Source: Rossellomorea marisflavi
GTDB lineage: Bacteria > Bacillota > Bacilli > Bacillales > Bacillaceae_B
Assembly: GCF_001274775.1 (NCBI RefSeq)
Contig: NZ_LGUE01000008.1
Location: 125,941 to 189,940, forward strand
Direction: 5' to 3'
DNA: 64,000 nt
Shown here: positions 1-9,159 of the stretch, one piece after another
Position numbering within the stretch: the first letter of the stretch is position 1
How the letters are laid out: each line of letters opens with the position of its first letter
Notes under the pieces: model-generated
Seen by the model: the letters and a program-made list of their open reading frames with translations, nothing else
What the model was told of the DNA's origin: nothing
Databases searched by the model: none
Program-made: the position numbers and the translations under genes

Positions 1-121
1 GAGCGCATGGCCGGATGATGATAGCCTGGCAGACTATTTGATTGATGATCAAGATACCCCAAATGCCAAGGGCTATACCGTGTGGAAGGACTATCTGGAA
101 GAGTACTTCATTGAAGACTAG
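1..121 (+). CDS. C-terminal end of an unrecognised protein (partial)
   Basis: An open frame enters from the left edge (first full codon at base 2) and ends at TAG 119-121, giving 39 visible residues ending YLEEYFIED. The tail is acidic and rich in aromatic residues. A terminator hairpin starts within its last codons, which supports a real gene end. I do not recognise the family from this fragment, and the start lies outside the window. Confidence 0.6.
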   Translation, partial: SAWPDDDSLADYLIDDQDTPNAKGYTVWKDYLEEYFIED

Positions 122-142
122 CCATTTGGCTGGTCTTTTTTT
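116..142 (+). terminator. Rho-independent terminator of the left-edge gene
   Basis: The arms GACTAGCC and GGCTGGTC (one G-T pair) surround a 4-nt loop and are followed by seven T. The stem overlaps the stop codon of the preceding gene. Confidence 0.8.
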
Positions 143-282
143 GACTATATAATAGAAGAAATTAGTAAGCGTTTTCATTCAAGGCACTTTCACTACTTCT
201 GAAATGATAAATATTTTCTATCCATATCTGACAAAATCTGATATGTTATTAACTAGGTTAAGGAAAAGGTAGGGAAACGTAT

Positions 283-1251
283 ATGAGATCAGATAAACAT
301 AGTGGTAAGAAGAAGAGAAAATGGCCCAAGGTCGTTGGAATCGTTTTGCTTCTCCTCGTTCTCGGAGGGGGCGTGTATACCTACACCGTATGGCATTCAC
401 TGAATGATGCGGTCGGTGCCATGCATGATCCTGTTAAGAGAGAGAAATCCGAGAAGCGAGCTGAGAAAGTGACATTTAAGGAAAAGGATCCATTTTCAGT
501 ACTCCTGCTTGGAACAGACGGTTCCTTCGAACGGAAAGGTGATGTGGGACGCTCTGATTCCATGATTGTCCTGACAGTAAATCCGAACGAAAAATCAGTA
601 AAAATGTTGAGTATACCTCGTGATACCCGTACAGAAATCGTGGACAAAGGAACTGTTGATAAAATTAATCATGCCTATGCTTTCGGATCCGCTAAAGGCG
701 GACCATCTGAAGGTGCTGAATGGGCCATGAATACCGTTGAAAACATGCTCGATATCCCTATTGATTACTATGCAACGATCAATATGGATGGCTTTAAGGA
801 TATTGTAAATGCAGTAGGCGGTGTGACCGTAAATAATGACTTAGACTTTACTTATGAGGGAATTCATTTCGCTAAAGGCCAAGTAGAGTTGGACGGAAAA
901 AAAGCTCTCGCCTTTTCACGTATGAGATATGAAGATCCTAGAGGGGACTTTGGGCGTCAGCTACGACAAAGAGATATCATCCAGGGAGTTATCCGCGAAG
1001 GAGCCAGTCTATCAAGCCTCTGGAACTTTGATGATATTTTCGACGCTCTTGGAAAGAACGTAAAAACCAATCTATCGTTTAAAGAAATGGTGGATATTCA
1101 AAAGAATTATAAAGATGCTGCCGGTAAAATTGAGCAAATCGATATTAAAACTGGACAAGGTAGTAAAATTGATGGCGTCTATTACTACATCATTCCAGAT
1201 GCTGAGCTTGGCGAAATTCAATCTACACTTAAAAAACATCTTCAAATCTAA
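283..1251 (+). CDS. LytR-CpsA-Psr (LCP) family cell-wall glycopolymer ligase
   Basis: This 322-residue protein has a basic cytoplasmic N-terminus, one membrane anchor (about residues 16-36) and an extracellular LCP domain from about residue 75. Family hallmarks are visible: SDSMIVLTVNP, LSIPRDTR, DKINHAYAFG, DYYATINMDGF and FSRMRYEDPRGDFGR, the last supplying the arginine/aspartate residues that bind polyprenyl pyrophosphate. LCP proteins transfer lipid-linked teichoic acid or capsule onto peptidoglycan MurNAc. A purine-rich site (AAGGTAGGG) precedes the ATG. It is monocistronic, with a bidirectional terminator behind it. A second LCP gene lies at 26.5 kb; which equals TagT, TagU or TagV cannot be settled by eye. 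Confidence 0.93.
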   Translation: MRSDKHSGKKKRKWPKVVGIVLLLLVLGGGVYTYTVWHSLNDAVGAMHDPVKREKSEKRAEKVTFKEKDPFSVLLLGTDGSFERKGDVGRSDSMIVLTVNPNEKSVKMLSIPRDTRTEIVDKGTVDKINHAYAFGSAKGGPSEGAEWAMNTVENMLDIPIDYYATINMDGFKDIVNAVGGVTVNNDLDFTYEGIHFAKGQVELDGKKALAFSRMRYEDPRGDFGRQLRQRDIIQGVIREGASLSSLWNFDDIFDALGKNVKTNLSFKEMVDIQKNYKDAAGKIEQIDIKTGQGSKIDGVYYYIIPDAELGEIQSTLKKHLQI

Positions 1252-1288
1252 AAAAAACGCTTGGGAATTAAATCCCAAGCGGTTTTTC
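1251..1288. terminator. Bidirectional terminator between the LCP and PTS genes
   Basis: The stem CGCTTGGGA / TCCCAAGCG (1258-1266 and 1273-1281) is flanked by an A-run on the left and a T-run on the right, so it can stop transcription from both convergent genes. Confidence 0.88.
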
Positions 1289-2644
1289 TCATGCTTCTAC
1301 AGCAACTTCCTTTTTCTTAAGCGTGAAGAATGTAATGGCGAATCCGACACCAAGGGCAAGCAGAATCCCAATGATGGCGTACGGGAAGTACGGTCCGATG
1401 TAGGCAACGAGGCTCACGATGCTGGACAGGATGTACCCGTAGATGCGGACGCCCATGATGGCAAAGAATGCAGAACCTGCCATGCTGGCAAGCGTACAGG
1501 CAAGGAACGCTTTCTTATAGCGGATGAGGACACCGAATAGGGCCGGCTCCGTGATTCCGAGCAGCGCCGAGATGGCAGCTGATAGGATAATGGATTTCTC
1601 TTTCTTTCCTTTCGCCTTGAAGAAGACGGCGAATGTTGCTCCGGCGATGGCCATGTTGGTCATGAAGAACATCGGCATGAGCATGTCGAAGCCGTTGTCT
1701 GCGAAGTTCTGCAGGGCGATCGGCGTCATGGCGTGGTGCATGCCGAAGACGATGGCGATCGGACGGATACCGCCGACGACGATTCCGGCTAGTACCGGAG
1801 ATAGCCCGAATAACATTTCAATGAAGGCAGCAAGCAGGCTTCCTACATAGGCACCCAGCGGCCCGGTTGCGATCAGGGCAAACGGGATGGTGATGAACAG
1901 GGTGAGCGTCGGGGTGAAGACGGTACGGAGGACGCTCGGCATGAACTTGTCGACGTACTTTTGGATATAGCTCATGGCCCAGATGGATAGGATGATTGGA
2001 ATAACGGTGGCACTATAGTTGATGACCGGTACCGGCAGACCGATGAAGGTGAACTGGCTGACTTCTCCGAGCTTGGCTGCATCGAGTAAGGACGGATACA
2101 TGAATCCTCCTGCTACGGCAAGGGCCAGGTACTGATTCGTCTTGAAGATATTCGCGGCCGATGCTGCCAGGAAGAACGGCAGGAAGTAGAAAACGGCGCT
2201 GGCGACGAGATCCAGGATGATGACGGCATCGCTTTCTTTATTGAGGACTTCGAGGGCGATGAGCCCGGCGAGGATCCCCTTGATCATCCCCGCTCCGGCG
2301 ATGGCCGGTACGATCGGTCCGAAAACGCCGGATACGATGTCGAGGAGTGCTCCGAAGAACCCTTTCTTTTTCCCCGGTGCCGCGCTTTTCACGTCTTTTG
2401 TCCCGAGCTCTGCGGTCAAGGCTTCGTGGACCTTCTGGACGTGGGTGCCGACCACGATCTGGTATTGATCGTTTGTGAGCTGATCCCCCATGATGCCGTC
2501 GAGCTCTTTTACTTTGGAACGGTCGATGGCGTCAAAGTCGTGCAGGTCGAAGCGCAGCCGGGTCATGCAGTGCCACACCTTCTTAATATTATCTTCTCCG
2601 CCGACAGCGGTGATGATCTGTTTGACCAATTGTTGATCTCCCAT
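1289..2644 (-). CDS. PTS sugar transporter EIIBC component, glucoside/sucrose family
   Basis: This 451-residue phosphotransferase permease couples sugar uptake to phosphorylation. An N-terminal EIIB domain (about 1-85) carries the phospho-accepting cysteine C26 in KVWHCMTRLRF. A multi-spanning EIIC domain follows from about residue 105, with GIRPIAIVFGMHHAM and the GITEPALFGV motif. There is no fused EIIA, so it must borrow one. I chose the ATG at 2644 because GAAAGAAGGG lies just upstream; the 15 extra upstream residues lack a site. It is divergent from a mannonate dehydratase-like gene, suggesting one sugar-acid or glycoside pathway, but the substrate is unknown. Confidence 0.88.
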   Translation of the reverse strand: MGDQQLVKQIITAVGGEDNIKKVWHCMTRLRFDLHDFDAIDRSKVKELDGIMGDQLTNDQYQIVVGTHVQKVHEALTAELGTKDVKSAAPGKKKGFFGALLDIVSGVFGPIVPAIAGAGMIKGILAGLIALEVLNKESDAVIILDLVASAVFYFLPFFLAASAANIFKTNQYLALAVAGGFMYPSLLDAAKLGEVSQFTFIGLPVPVINYSATVIPIILSIWAMSYIQKYVDKFMPSVLRTVFTPTLTLFITIPFALIATGPLGAYVGSLLAAFIEMLFGLSPVLAGIVVGGIRPIAIVFGMHHAMTPIALQNFADNGFDMLMPMFFMTNMAIAGATFAVFFKAKGKKEKSIILSAAISALLGITEPALFGVLIRYKKAFLACTLASMAGSAFFAIMGVRIYGYILSSIVSLVAYIGPYFPYAIIGILLALGVGFAITFFTLKKKEVAVEA

Positions 2645-2712
2645 GTGAAACCCTTCTTTCTGTCTGTGATGGTGTCGTTGATTAGCCATATCGTAGCACA
2701 GGGATCCAAAAT

Positions 2713-2726
2713 TGAAAACGTTTTAT
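2713..2726. promoter_or_regulatory. cre-like catabolite repression site
   Basis: TGAAAACGTTTTAT resembles the CcpA consensus TGWAANCGNTNWCA, with mismatches only at the last two positions. It lies upstream of the PTS gene in the divergent control region. Confidence 0.45.
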
Positions 2727-2730
2727 AAAA

Positions 2731-2806
2731 TACCAATCATAACACCAAAACCCTTGATACATAAGGTTTTTTCGTTGTTATCATCAAAATTGGTACGGTA
2801 AATACC
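2731..2806. promoter_or_regulatory. Candidate operators of the adjacent GntR regulator
   Basis: The 255-bp divergent region contains TACCAAT (2731-2737) and its complement ATTGGTA (2789-2795), plus the 10-bp palindrome GGTAAATACC (2797-2806). Their position between two divergent metabolic genes, with a GntR gene in the right-hand transcript, makes them plausible operators. No experimental consensus is known to me for this regulator. Confidence 0.35.
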
Positions 2807-2899
2807 ACCTATCCCTTGTGAAAACATGACCAAATTGACCGCGGTGATTTTCCTGTGTTTTACTTGAGTCATCGCAAACGAAATGGAAGGTGTGTCCAC

Positions 2900-4099
2900 A
2901 TGGAACCGAATCTTATTACACATATAGAAGCTGTCGTCACGAACCCCCACCGTCATAACTTTGTTGTCGTGAAGGTGGAGACGAGCAGCGGCATCACCGG
3001 GTACGGCTGCGCGACGTTCCAGCAGCGTCCCCTCCCCGTCCAGATGGTGGTGGAAGAATACTTGAAGCCGATCCTCATCGGCCGGAACGCCCATGATATC
3101 GAGGATCTCTGGCAGATGATGATGGTGAACTCCTACTGGCGGAACGGCCCGATCATCAATAATGCCATCGCAGGAGTCGACATGGCCCTTTGGGATATCA
3201 AGGCGAAGCTTGCCGATATGCCACTCTATCAATTGTTCGGCGGAAAATCGAAGAGTGCCATTGCCGCGTATGCCCACGCCGACGGTTTGACGCTGGATGA
3301 ACTATTTGAAGGTGTCGATGCCCTGGTGGAACGTGGATTCCGCCATATCCGCTGCCAGCTCGGGAAGTACGGAGGGAAGAATCACGCCATGCATCTGCCG
3401 GATCAGCTCATGGACGGGGAATACTATGATCCCGATATCTACATGCGCGATGTGGTAAGGATGTTCAAAGCGCTCCGTGAGAAGTACGGATATGAACTCC
3501 ACTTCCTTCATGACGTCCACGAACGCCTCTCTCCGAATCAGGCGATCCGCCTGGCGAAGGAGCTTGAGCCGTATCAACCGTATTTCCTTGAGGACGTCCT
3601 CCCTCCGGATCAGAATGAGTGGCTCGGTCAGCTGCGGAGCCAGACGACGACACCGATTGCAACGGGTGAGCTCTTCAACAATCCGATGGAATGGAAGGAT
3701 CTCATCGTGAACCGCCGCATCGACTACATCCGCTGTCATGTGTCCCAGATCGGTGGCATCACGCCGGCCTTGAAGCTCGGGGCCCTTTGCGCGACATTCG
3801 GCGTACAGATCGCTTGGCACGGTCCGTCGGACATGACCCCGATTGGTGTTGCCGTGAACACCCACCTCAATATGTTCCTTCATAATGCGGCCATCCAGGA
3901 GGTGCAGGAGCCGGAGGATGTAATCCGCGAGATGTTCCCGGGTACCATCGAGGTGAAGGAAGGCTATATTTACCCGATCGAACGGGCAGGAATCGGAGTC
4001 GGCTTTGACGAAGACATGGCGAAGGGGTATCCTTGCGTGTACAGGAAGCACGAATGGACCCAGTCCCGCCTGCCGAACGGGACGATCCATACTCCTTAA
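2900..4099 (+). CDS. Mannonate dehydratase-like enolase-superfamily enzyme (RspA/ManD family)
   Basis: This 399-residue enzyme belongs to the family that dehydrates sugar acids such as D-mannonate to 2-keto-3-deoxy products. It has the N-terminal capping domain (about 1-125) and a TIM-barrel domain. Visible active-site residues are D205 and H207 in LHDVHER, E231 in YFLEDV and E257 in ATGELF, followed by CHVSQIGG and the [11 protein letters not shown] motif typical of ManD. I chose the ATG at 2900 because GGAAGG lies upstream. The GntR gene follows 17 bp later, so the two are probably co-transcribed. Some ManD-family members act on gluconate or are nearly inactive, so the substrate is not certain. 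Confidence 0.85.
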   Translation: MEPNLITHIEAVVTNPHRHNFVVVKVETSSGITGYGCATFQQRPLPVQMVVEEYLKPILIGRNAHDIEDLWQMMMVNSYWRNGPIINNAIAGVDMALWDIKAKLADMPLYQLFGGKSKSAIAAYAHADGLTLDELFEGVDALVERGFRHIRCQLGKYGGKNHAMHLPDQLMDGEYYDPDIYMRDVVRMFKALREKYGYELHFLHDVHERLSPNQAIRLAKELEPYQPYFLEDVLPPDQNEWLGQLRSQTTTPIATGELFNNPMEWKDLIVNRRIDYIRCHVSQIGGITPALKLGALCATFGVQIAWHGPSDMTPIGVAVNTHLNMFLHNAAIQEVQEPEDVIREMFPGTIEVKEGYIYPIERAGIGVGFDEDMAKGYPCVYRKHEWTQSRLPNGTIHTP

Positions 4100-4116
4100 C
4101 GGAAGGAGAGGATGAG

Positions 4117-4821
4117 ATGAAGAAGCGGGAATTCATCGCCGATGACCTGCTGAGCAAGATCTATCAGAATAAGTACCCGCCTGGCGGCAAGCTCCCGACG
4201 GAACGTGAGCTTGCCGATCAGTATGGGGTGTCGCGCTATACCATCCGTGAGGCGCTGAAGAAGCTCCTCAACATCGGGAGTATCCACGTTGTTCAGGGAT
4301 CTGGGATCTTCGTCACCGATACGATCACCCAGAGCCCATTGATCTCCAACTCCCTTCAGGAGAAGAAGTTCAAGGACATCGAATCCAAGGTCGTCTACTT
4401 GAAACGGGAAAAAGCGTCAGCTTCATCCCAGCGGATCTTCGACAGCCAGAGTGATGTCTGGTCCTTCAAGCGCGTGCGTCTCGTCGACTACCAGAAGGTG
4501 CAAATCGAAACGTCCCTTGTGCCCGTGGAGCTCTTCCCCGATCTCGATGAAGGCGTGATTGCCCAGTCGGTTCATGAGTATGTGCAGAAATGCGGATATG
4601 ATATCTCTCATTTTATCACGAGCTACAGCGCCGTGAATGTCTCGAAGGAAGATGCGGATCTCCTGAACTGCAAGAAAGGGCTCGCCGCCATGAAGATCGT
4701 GAACCGCGGGATCCTGAAGGACGGTCAGGTGTTCGAATACAGCGAACTGATCAACCTCGATTATTCGGTCTCCTACTTCACGCCGTTCAATACGAACAAG
4801 CATCAGTTCCGGAAGAACTGA
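4117..4821 (+). CDS. GntR/HutC-family transcriptional regulator
   Basis: The 234-residue protein has an N-terminal winged helix (PGGKLPTERELADQYGVSRYTIREAL) and a C-terminal UTRA ligand-binding domain (about 80-230), the HutC layout. The ATG at 4117 has an excellent site (GGAAGGAGAGG). It lies 17 bp after the dehydratase gene and probably controls both the dehydratase transcript and the divergent PTS gene in response to a sugar phosphate or sugar acid. The ligand is inferred from context only. Confidence 0.9.
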   Translation: MKKREFIADDLLSKIYQNKYPPGGKLPTERELADQYGVSRYTIREALKKLLNIGSIHVVQGSGIFVTDTITQSPLISNSLQEKKFKDIESKVVYLKREKASASSQRIFDSQSDVWSFKRVRLVDYQKVQIETSLVPVELFPDLDEGVIAQSVHEYVQKCGYDISHFITSYSAVNVSKEDADLLNCKKGLAAMKIVNRGILKDGQVFEYSELINLDYSVSYFTPFNTNKHQFRKN

Positions 4822-4852
4822 AGAAGCGAGCCCCAGGGGCTCGCTTCTTTTA
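4822..4852 (+). terminator. Terminator after the GntR gene
   Basis: GAAGCGAGCCC pairs with GGCTCGCTTC and is followed by a short T-run. It overlaps the stop codon of the convergent small gene. Confidence 0.8.
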
Positions 4853-5032
4853 TGTTCTCAGGATGCTTAAAACGTAGACCAGTACGGTCCCGCCCTGGAT
4901 GATAGCCGGGACGAAGGCGTATTCGTTCGGCAACACCCAGTACAGGACCATGCTGACGATGAGAATCGGGATGACTACGAACAGCCACATCCTCACCTTC
5001 CGATTGGATAGGTTGAATTCGAACCGTTCCAT
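4850..5032 (-). CDS. Small two-helix membrane protein, unknown function
   Basis: This 60-residue protein has a charged N-terminus (about 1-14) and two hydrophobic segments (about 16-34 and 40-58). I do not recognise the family. A very strong ribosome site (AGAAGGAGG, 7 nt from the ATG) and a 17-bp gap to the gene upstream support a real gene in an operon with it. Confidence 0.72.
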   Translation of the reverse strand: MERFEFNLSNRKVRMWLFVVIPILIVSMVLYWVLPNEYAFVPAIIQGGTVLVYVLSILRT

Positions 5033-5049
5033 ACTTGTCCTCCTTCTCT

Positions 5050-5577
5050 TTATCTGGTTTCCCTTGTCTGCTTTTCAAGATAATCCTTTTCCTGTTTGGC
5101 GGATAGAAGTCCCTTTGCCTTCCCGATGTTGCCGCCCATGAGACGCCAAACGGTGTTGTGGTCGCTTACGGCTTGTGAGAAGTCCCCTTTTTGCCATCGG
5201 GTGAGGATTTCCCGGTACTCTTCATCGTTCTTGTATGTTTTCTCATCAAGCTGCTGCAGAAGGAAGGCGATCCGCTCATCGGTGATTTCGAAGAAGGACC
5301 ATTTCTCCCCAGCCCTCACCTTCTGATGGGTCATGGCGTGGATGTATTGGCGCATCAGCTTCTCCGATATCGGGGTCTTGACGTCTTCTTCAAATGGATT
5401 GCCGTCCACCTCGGCTGCAGATACTTTATTCGGTTTGACCGCAGCCGCCGGATCCCCGTTCCGATCTTCTTGAGCCGTCTTACGGTCAGGCTCGAGATTT
5501 CCAAGGGTCATATACACACCTGCGATCGTCACAAAAAGGACCGTCCCCAGAATGATTCCTATCCACTTCTTGCTCAT
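5050..5577 (-). CDS. Membrane-anchored extracytoplasmic protein, unknown function
   Basis: The 175-residue protein has one N-terminal membrane helix (about 4-25), a variable linker rich in charged residues, and a conserved-looking helical domain (about 85-170) containing MRQYIHAMTHQKVRAGEKW. The layout resembles a Bacillus family of uncharacterised membrane-tethered proteins (possibly DUF6241), but I cannot confirm this by eye. The start at 5577 has AAGGGGG upstream; the longer frame to 5646 has no such site. It is probably transcribed with the small membrane protein that follows. Confidence 0.75.
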   Translation of the reverse strand: MSKKWIGIILGTVLFVTIAGVYMTLGNLEPDRKTAQEDRNGDPAAAVKPNKVSAAEVDGNPFEEDVKTPISEKLMRQYIHAMTHQKVRAGEKWSFFEITDERIAFLLQQLDEKTYKNDEEYREILTRWQKGDFSQAVSDHNTVWRLMGGNIGKAKGLLSAKQEKDYLEKQTRETR

Positions 5578-5646
5578 AAACGTCCCCCTTTTTTCTCTCA
5601 TGGTAGATATTTCTATAATGGAGGTGCTCCCTCCTCCTTCCTGCAA

Positions 5647-5671
5647 TAAAAAAAGAGCTCATCTAGAGCCC
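5647..5671 (-). terminator. Terminator of the first TarS-like gene
   Basis: On the minus strand GGGCTC pairs with GAGCTC (one G-T) across a 5-nt loop and is followed by TTTTTTTA. Confidence 0.7.
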
Positions 5672-5676
5672 TTATC

Positions 5677-7221
5677 TTACATGACCTTCAAGGAAAGGTT
5701 CCCTTTATTCGTTTGATAGAGGACCGGGGTCAACCCCTTCCCCTCCAGTTCATATTTCCTCTCTGATTCTTTTGCTACCATGACCGATTCGTAGTCATCG
5801 TAGCGCAAGGATAGGATGTATTTCCCCTTCTCGAGGAACGCAAAGGTTTGTTTCGTGAATGTGAGCGTGACGAGATGTCCCGTCTGTTCCACTGCTTCTG
5901 CCACGATGAAGAGGTCTTCGATGAACTCCCGGTTTTGGAGTTCGACGGCTTGGATGTCAGGAATGCGGTGGCCGGTCAGTTCGACTTCCATGATGACATC
6001 CTTCCCACTTTTCCTTTCTTCGACTACCTCCGCCTGGACGGGGACTTCAATCGGAATCGTTGTGCCATCCGATAGCCTGGCGACGTTGTATGGCATTCCA
6101 TCTCTCTTCTCCTGGCTGCTGTCCCCGTTGGTGGTAGCCCATTCGGCCAACGCAACTACCCGGTCATATTCCCTGTTCACAAGCAGGGAGAAGTATTCTT
6201 TGTTCAGTGGCTTTTTGATTGTTTCCTCCAGTGTATACGGACGATTGTAGCTGGAGAAGATCGAAAGGACCTCTTGAAATTTGGCAAAGTAAGCCTGCTG
6301 ATCCTCACTTTTCACGAAGTGCTTCCTGTTGAATAAGCGGGTGATGCTGTCAAACTCCACCAGGCGGTTGACGATCATCTTCTCTTGTTCCGGAGGCAGT
6401 CCTTTATCCAAGACATACTTCAGGACGGTGATATTGGTGTCCATCTTTTCGATAATATCGGTCTGTTTGGTCAGTGATTGGTTCTCTGCATATCGATTGA
6501 TGTAGTAGACAGGGGCCGTCGTGGTGGAGATCTCCCCTACGTGCGTGAGGATATCGATGAAGAACCGCTTATCCTCGGCATATTTCATCTCAGGGAACCG
6601 GAACTGATGCTTCCTGATGAAGGAGGTGCGCATCATCCTGGCCGTCGGTCCGAGGTGGTAGAAGATATGGGGGATCTCATAGGGTGACACGTTCTTCCTG
6701 ACCTTGCAGGACTCATATCTCCCGATGAGCTTCTCCTTCTTCCCGTCCACCTGGATCGTCTTCCCGACAGCATAGTCGGTGCCTGCCTCTTCCATCACGC
6801 TGTGCAGCTGACGGATTCCGTCGTGATCCAACCAGTCATCTCCATCCAGGAAGGTGACATAGGTTGAGTTCGATAGATGCATACCCAGATTACGGGGATA
6901 GGCAGGGGTACCCGTATTTTCATCCAACAGCACGACGACGATATTGGGATACAGCTTCGTGTACTTCCTCAGGATATGGCGCGACTTGTCTGTCGATCCA
7001 TCGTCGACGAGGATCAAGGTGATATGGGAGAACCCGATCGTCTGGACGATGACCGAATCGATTGTCTTCTTCACGTATTTCTCCGCATTGTAGACCGGGA
7101 CGATGACGGTCACTTTGGCATGCTTACGCAATGCAGCCTGGTTGTATATGGTATAAGGGATGCGATCAAAGGTCGGATCTTCATTCCTGGTTGTAAAGGG
7201 TAGAATGTTTTTAAGAATCAT
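5677..7221 (-). CDS. Family 2 glycosyltransferase, TarS-like (tandem paralogue 1)
   Basis: The 514-residue protein has a GT-A catalytic domain in the first ~250 residues: VTVIVPVYNAEKY at the nucleotide site, LILVDDGSTDKS, the metal-binding FLDGDDW and the acceptor-side EDKRFFID. A long C-terminal part with beta-rich modules resembles wall teichoic acid glycosyltransferases such as TarS. It probably adds sugars to teichoic acid at the inner membrane face. I chose the ATG at 7221 because TAGGAG lies 7 nt upstream and its first residues align with the neighbour; the 70 upstream residues of the open frame look non-coding. The acceptor is inferred. Confidence 0.85.
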   Translation of the reverse strand: MILKNILPFTTRNEDPTFDRIPYTIYNQAALRKHAKVTVIVPVYNAEKYVKKTIDSVIVQTIGFSHITLILVDDGSTDKSRHILRKYTKLYPNIVVVLLDENTGTPAYPRNLGMHLSNSTYVTFLDGDDWLDHDGIRQLHSVMEEAGTDYAVGKTIQVDGKKEKLIGRYESCKVRKNVSPYEIPHIFYHLGPTARMMRTSFIRKHQFRFPEMKYAEDKRFFIDILTHVGEISTTTAPVYYINRYAENQSLTKQTDIIEKMDTNITVLKYVLDKGLPPEQEKMIVNRLVEFDSITRLFNRKHFVKSEDQQAYFAKFQEVLSIFSSYNRPYTLEETIKKPLNKEYFSLLVNREYDRVVALAEWATTNGDSSQEKRDGMPYNVARLSDGTTIPIEVPVQAEVVEERKSGKDVIMEVELTGHRIPDIQAVELQNREFIEDLFIVAEAVEQTGHLVTLTFTKQTFAFLEKGKYILSLRYDDYESVMVAKESERKYELEGKGLTPVLYQTNKGNLSLKVM

Positions 7222-7316
7222 GATCATTCTCCTACTGAATGGATTATGGTGCACCATGACCATACCCGTTTTTGGAGAGGGCGACACACACTGGACTCTG
7301 GTAGTTATACCCATAC

Positions 7317-7347
7317 AAAAAGGAGCTACCCATGAGCAGCTCCTTTT
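7317..7347 (-). terminator. Terminator between the paralogous glycosyltransferases
   Basis: AGGAGCT and AGCTCCT form a stem (7321-7343) with a T-run on the minus strand. It separates the two tandem genes, so each probably has its own transcript. Confidence 0.8.
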
Positions 7348-7352
7348 CTGAT

Positions 7353-8897
7353 TTATTTCACTCGAAGAGACAGATTTCCCTTTACCGTGCGATAGAATTG
7401 ATACGAATTCTTGCCGCTCTTCAGCTTGCAAACGGCTTCCGCATCTTTCAGCACCATGAGTCTCTCGTAATCTTCATACCGGAGGGCCATCATATACTTT
7501 CCTTTGCCGACCTTCTCCATATCTTCAGGCGCCAGGGTGATGGTCACCATACTGCCCGCCTGCTCGACTTGGCCCGCTACATTGTATACTTCCGTGATGT
7601 AATCACGATGCTGGAAGTCCACGCCTTGGATCTCAGGAATGTCATGCCCCTTCATCTCGACCGTGAAGGTGACGCCATTTCCGGTCTGCTTCTCACTGAC
7701 GAGCTTGGCTTCAACCGGGATTTCGATGTTCACATCGGTGCCGTCCGCAAGATGCGCAACGGTGTACGGCAGTCCATCAATGACTTGATACGAGCGCTCG
7801 CCATTGAATTTCGACCAGGTCGACAGCTCGATGACTTTATCATAATCCTTCTGGGCAAGATAGGTGAAGTAGCGTTTGTTGAGCGGCTTCTTCATAATAT
7901 CTTCCAGCTGATAGCTGCGGTTGAATGAATAGAAGACCCTCATCACTTCCTCGAACTTCTGGAAGTACGGTGTCCGGTCTTCACTGCGGATAAAGTGCTT
8001 CCGGTCGAATAGGCGCGTGATGCTGTCAAACTCCACAAGGCGATTGACGATCATTTTCTCTTCTTCTTCAGGAAGATTCTTCTGCATCACATATTTCAGC
8101 ACAGCAATGTTCGTATCCATCTTCTCGACGATATCCGTTTGTTTCGTGAGTGACACATTATCCGGGATACGGTTCAAGAAATAGATCGGCTCCGTCGTAG
8201 TCGAAATTTTGCCTACCTGTGTAAGGACATCGATAAAGAATTGCTTGTCCTCGGCAAACTTCATCTCCGGATAGCGGATCTTATGCTTCTTGATAAACGA
8301 TAACCTCAGCATCCGGGCACGCGGTCCGAGATGGTAGAAGATATGCGGAATCGAATAAGGCGATACATTCCTACGCTCCATGCACGATTCATAGCGACCG
8401 ATGATCTTCTCTTCCTTGGAATCGATCTGTACCGTCTTCCCGACGGCATAATCACATTTGGTTTCTTCCATGAGCGTATGAAGCTGACGGATCCCGTCGT
8501 GCTCCAGCCAGTCATCGGCATCCAGGAACGTGATATATTCCGAGTTTGCAAGATGGGCCCCGAGATTACGCGGGAACGCAGGCGTCCCTGTATTCTTCTC
8601 GAGGAAGATGGCGACGATATTGGGATAGAGCTCCGCATAGCGCAACATCATATGCCTAGATTTGTCCTTCGAACCGTCATCCACAAGGATCAAGGTAATG
8701 TTCTGAAATCCGTGTGTTTGGACAATAACCGAATCCACGGTCTGTCTCAGGTATTTCTCTGCATTATAAACCGGGACGACGACAGCAACGTCAGTCTTCT
8801 TGGTGAGTGCTTTATGATTATGAATGCTGTATGGAATCCGTTCGAAATACTTCTCGTCTTCACTCTTCGTGAAGGGTAAAAGGTCTTTTAATTTCAT
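7353..8897 (-). CDS. Family 2 glycosyltransferase, TarS-like (tandem paralogue 2)
   Basis: This 514-residue protein aligns along its whole length with the gene at 5677-7221, including VVVPVYNAEKY, LILVDDGSKDKS, TGTPAFPRNLG, FLDADDW and AEDKQFFIDVL. The pair therefore arose by tandem duplication. The role is inferred as glycosylation of a teichoic acid or related polymer. Two ATGs lie in frame (8903 and 8897); the second is better spaced from TTAGGAG and matches the paralogue's start. A terminator separates it from the paralogue downstream. Confidence 0.86.
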   Translation of the reverse strand: MKLKDLLPFTKSEDEKYFERIPYSIHNHKALTKKTDVAVVVPVYNAEKYLRQTVDSVIVQTHGFQNITLILVDDGSKDKSRHMMLRYAELYPNIVAIFLEKNTGTPAFPRNLGAHLANSEYITFLDADDWLEHDGIRQLHTLMEETKCDYAVGKTVQIDSKEEKIIGRYESCMERRNVSPYSIPHIFYHLGPRARMLRLSFIKKHKIRYPEMKFAEDKQFFIDVLTQVGKISTTTEPIYFLNRIPDNVSLTKQTDIVEKMDTNIAVLKYVMQKNLPEEEEKMIVNRLVEFDSITRLFDRKHFIRSEDRTPYFQKFEEVMRVFYSFNRSYQLEDIMKKPLNKRYFTYLAQKDYDKVIELSTWSKFNGERSYQVIDGLPYTVAHLADGTDVNIEIPVEAKLVSEKQTGNGVTFTVEMKGHDIPEIQGVDFQHRDYITEVYNVAGQVEQAGSMVTITLAPEDMEKVGKGKYMMALRYEDYERLMVLKDAEAVCKLKSGKNSYQFYRTVKGNLSLRVK

Positions 8898-9104
8898 ATT
8901 CATAGTCTCCTAATTCGTGATATGTTCACAAATATTATGGTCGTCTGCTAACAGCCGGACCAATAGTTCATTCTATCAGGACTTCAAATAAATAACAACT
9001 TGCAGAGGAATCCACCTTTTCAGATATTCATTAGACGCATAGAGGTCCTAAAAGGTTTCGTTCATTTTACAAAAATCTACAAATGAATCTTTTCTCCTAT
9101 TATA

Positions 9105-9148
9105 CAAAAAAAGCTGTGAGACAGCACCAGCGTGCCATTCTCACAGCT
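9105..9148 (-). terminator. Terminator of the LysM-P60 hydrolase gene
   Basis: AGCTGTGAGA (9112-9121) and TCTCACAGCT (9139-9148) form a perfect 10-bp stem, followed on the minus strand by a run of seven T. Confidence 0.88.
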
Positions 9149-9159
9149 CTATGTTCCAT

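Noticed and set aside
7160..7351. 63-residue plus-strand ORF between the two TarS-like genes
   Set aside because: No ribosome site; it overlaps the start of one gene and the terminator of the other in antisense.
5677..7431. Long form of the first TarS-like enzyme
   Set aside because: The first 70 codons span the upstream terminator zone and have no counterpart in the paralogue.
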